From JACPAB01 sp964366725 (GTDB lineage: Bacteria > Patescibacteriota > Minisyncoccia > 2-02-FULL-40-12 > GWA2-44-9): 5,824 bases of DNA. The stretch's first letter is position 1. Each line of letters starts with the position of its first letter. The stretch spans positions 1 through 5,824 of the forward strand of contig CAYIUL010000033.1 of assembly GCA_964366725.1 (NCBI GenBank), in the 5' to 3' direction. Position numbers and translations under genes: made by a program. The notes beneath the pieces are model-generated. The model was given only the letters and a program-made list of their open reading frames with translations, did no database searches and was not told the DNA's origin. Below, in pieces: positions 5,238 through 5,824 of the stretch.

Positions 5238-5246
5238 ACTATAATA
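5238..5246 (-). promoter_or_regulatory. Possible -10 region of the gene at 4944-5207
   Basis: The AT-rich minus-strand stretch holds overlapping -10 candidates TATAGT (5238-5243) and TATTAT (5241-5246). A start near 5231 would give a leader of about 23 nt with the GGAG site. No good -35 is seen. Confidence 0.35.
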
Positions 5247-5273
5247 TATTTTCAGGAATTTAAAAGCCCTATT

Positions 5274-5314
5274 TTGACACCCCCCTTACCATCTGCTATG
5301 GGATATGCTATACT
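5274..5314 (+). promoter_or_regulatory. Promoter region of the SWIB gene
   Basis: A consensus TTGACA (5274-5279) is 17 nt from TATGGG (5297-5302, preceded by TGC), and a better extended -10, TGCTATACT (5306-5314), lies 12 bp further on. TGCTAT therefore occurs twice, 12 bp apart, giving two overlapping possible starts. From the second, the start near 5321 leaves a leader of about 21 nt without a Shine-Dalgarno. Confidence 0.6.
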
Positions 5315-5341
5315 TATAAAAGTAATAAATTAACTAACACC

Positions 5342-5599
5342 ATGGCACAAAAAGCAAATTCGGCTTTTATGAAGCCGATGAATGTCAGTTCGGAGTTGGC
5401 GGTAGTGGTCGGTGCGGGCCCTATGCCCAGGTCGGAGGTCGTCAAAAAGCTTTGGGTATACATCAAAGCGCATGGTCTTCAGGACCAAACGAACAAGCGG
5501 AACATCAACGCCGATGAGGCCTTGAAAAAGGTATTCGGCGGGAAAGAAACTGTCAGCATGTTCGAGATGACAAAGCTCGTCTCCAAGCATCTTTCCTAA
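5342..5599 (+). CDS. Stand-alone SWIB/MDM2-domain protein
   Basis: The 85-residue protein is a single SWIB domain with a short N-terminal lead. Recognisable features are SAFMKP (7-12), SELAVVVGAGPMPRSEV (17-33), KKLWVYIKAHGLQD (35-48), NKRNINADEAL (51-61), KKVFGGKETVSMFEM (62-76) and a final KLVSKHL. The domain is best known from eukaryotic SWI/SNF chromatin-remodelling complexes and MDM2, and in chlamydiae is found alone or fused to topoisomerase I. Stand-alone versions also occur in Patescibacteria. A role in DNA or chromatin-like packaging, or topoisomerase interaction, is inferred from these relatives only. ATG 5342 fits the family start, but the leader (actaacacc) has no Shine-Dalgarno. 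The gene is a single unit, divergent from the orphan at 4944-5207, with a strong terminator. Confidence 0.93.
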   Translation: MAQKANSAFMKPMNVSSELAVVVGAGPMPRSEVVKKLWVYIKAHGLQDQTNKRNINADEALKKVFGGKETVSMFEMTKLVSKHLS

Positions 5600-5613
5600 A
5601 TTTAAAGTAGAAC

Positions 5614-5647
5614 ACAATAAAAGCGCCCAACAGGGCGCTTTTATTGT
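5614..5647. terminator. Strong intrinsic terminator after the SWIB gene
   Basis: A perfect 15-bp stem (5614-5628 with 5633-5647) closes an AACA loop; the GC core GCGCCC/GGGCGC is flanked by AAAA/TTTT, so it can work on both strands. It ends the SWIB mRNA (stop 5597-5599) and faces the terminator at 5713-5737. The 65 bases between the two hold nothing recognisable. Confidence 0.92.
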
Positions 5648-5712
5648 TCCCGACTAATTTTCTTATCTCACCCAGATGACGAAAGTAAAAAATGTGAAAT
5701 AATTTACCCAAC

Positions 5713-5737
5713 AAAAAGAGGGCGGCCGTCGGCCCTC
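5713..5737 (-). terminator. Intrinsic terminator of the right-edge minus-strand gene
   Basis: On the minus strand GAGGGC (5732-5737) pairs with GCCCTC (5718-5723), followed by TTTTT (5713-5717). Two bases of the TGA stop at 5736-5738 lie in the stem, the third such overlap in this window. Confidence 0.8.
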
Positions 5738-5824
5738 AATTACTCTCCAATTGGGAAAGTCTCACCCTGAGACGCTGAAGCTCGACAAGAGCCCCGGACA
5801 CTCCTTCGTCCGCAAACATTTCCA
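5736..5824 (-). CDS. C-terminal end of an unidentified protein (partial, 5' end outside window)
   Basis: The minus-strand frame is open from the right edge to TGA at 5736-5738 and encodes a tail ending ALVELQRLRVRLSQLESN. The regular leucine spacing and charge suggest a short amphipathic helix or coiled coil. The stop merges into a terminator hairpin, which supports this frame as real. ATG at 5817-5819 is in frame but has no visible ribosome binding site within the window, so the gene probably extends further right. Too little is present to name a family. Confidence 0.6.
   Translation of the reverse strand, partial: EMFADEGVSGALVELQRLRVRLSQLESN

Overview
The window looks like a compact bacterial chromosome segment, most likely from the Candidate Phyla Radiation (Patescibacteria, Parcubacteria-like). 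This is an inference from gene content: a stand-alone small SWIB-domain protein, an Obg GTPase that ends soon after the G domain, a short cytoplasmic GH15/phosphorylase-kinase-like protein, and a modular secreted surface protein ending in a Pro/Gly-rich linker. Several small orphan genes, each with its own terminator, also fit. TGA acts as an ordinary stop (two genes end in TGA directly before a terminator hairpin), so the code with TGA as glycine used by some CPR lineages does not apply.

Layout. Positions 1-1383 (minus) hold a long open frame running off the left edge: a secreted protein with a signal peptide, seven 19-21-residue RTX-like repeats, a chitobiase/hexosaminidase C-terminal-type domain, a surface-protein domain and a Gly-rich linker. 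Positions 1384-1593 hold its promoter, a striking nested palindrome (1423-1490) and the terminator of the next gene. Positions 1594-2598 (minus) hold a GH15-like (alpha/alpha)6-barrel protein. Positions 2642-2672 are a bidirectional terminator, followed upstream by a cold-shock protein gene (2684-2887, minus). The 2888-3031 interval is a divergent promoter region. Positions 3032-4003 (plus) encode Obg, followed by an orphan gene (4052-4432, plus). A convergent pair of terminators (4432-4491) separates these from two minus-strand orphan genes (4500-4847 and 4944-5207). A second divergent region (5208-5341) leads to the SWIB gene (5342-5599, plus). This ends in a strong terminator facing the C-terminal end of another minus-strand gene (5736-5824, cut by the right edge).

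The genes do not form one pathway. Almost every gene is a single transcription unit with a recognisable promoter and terminator; only obg and the following orphan lack a terminator between them. Four of the promoters carry an extended -10 (TGn before the -10 hexamer). Two genes (obg and the surface protein) have predicted starts so close to the ATG that their mRNAs would be nearly leaderless. Three stop codons lie inside terminator stems. The most unusual items are the 19-residue two-turn repeat in the surface protein and the nested palindrome that abuts its -35 box. I did not find a mobile element with a transposase, a CRISPR array, a tRNA or rRNA, or a clear multi-gene defence system.
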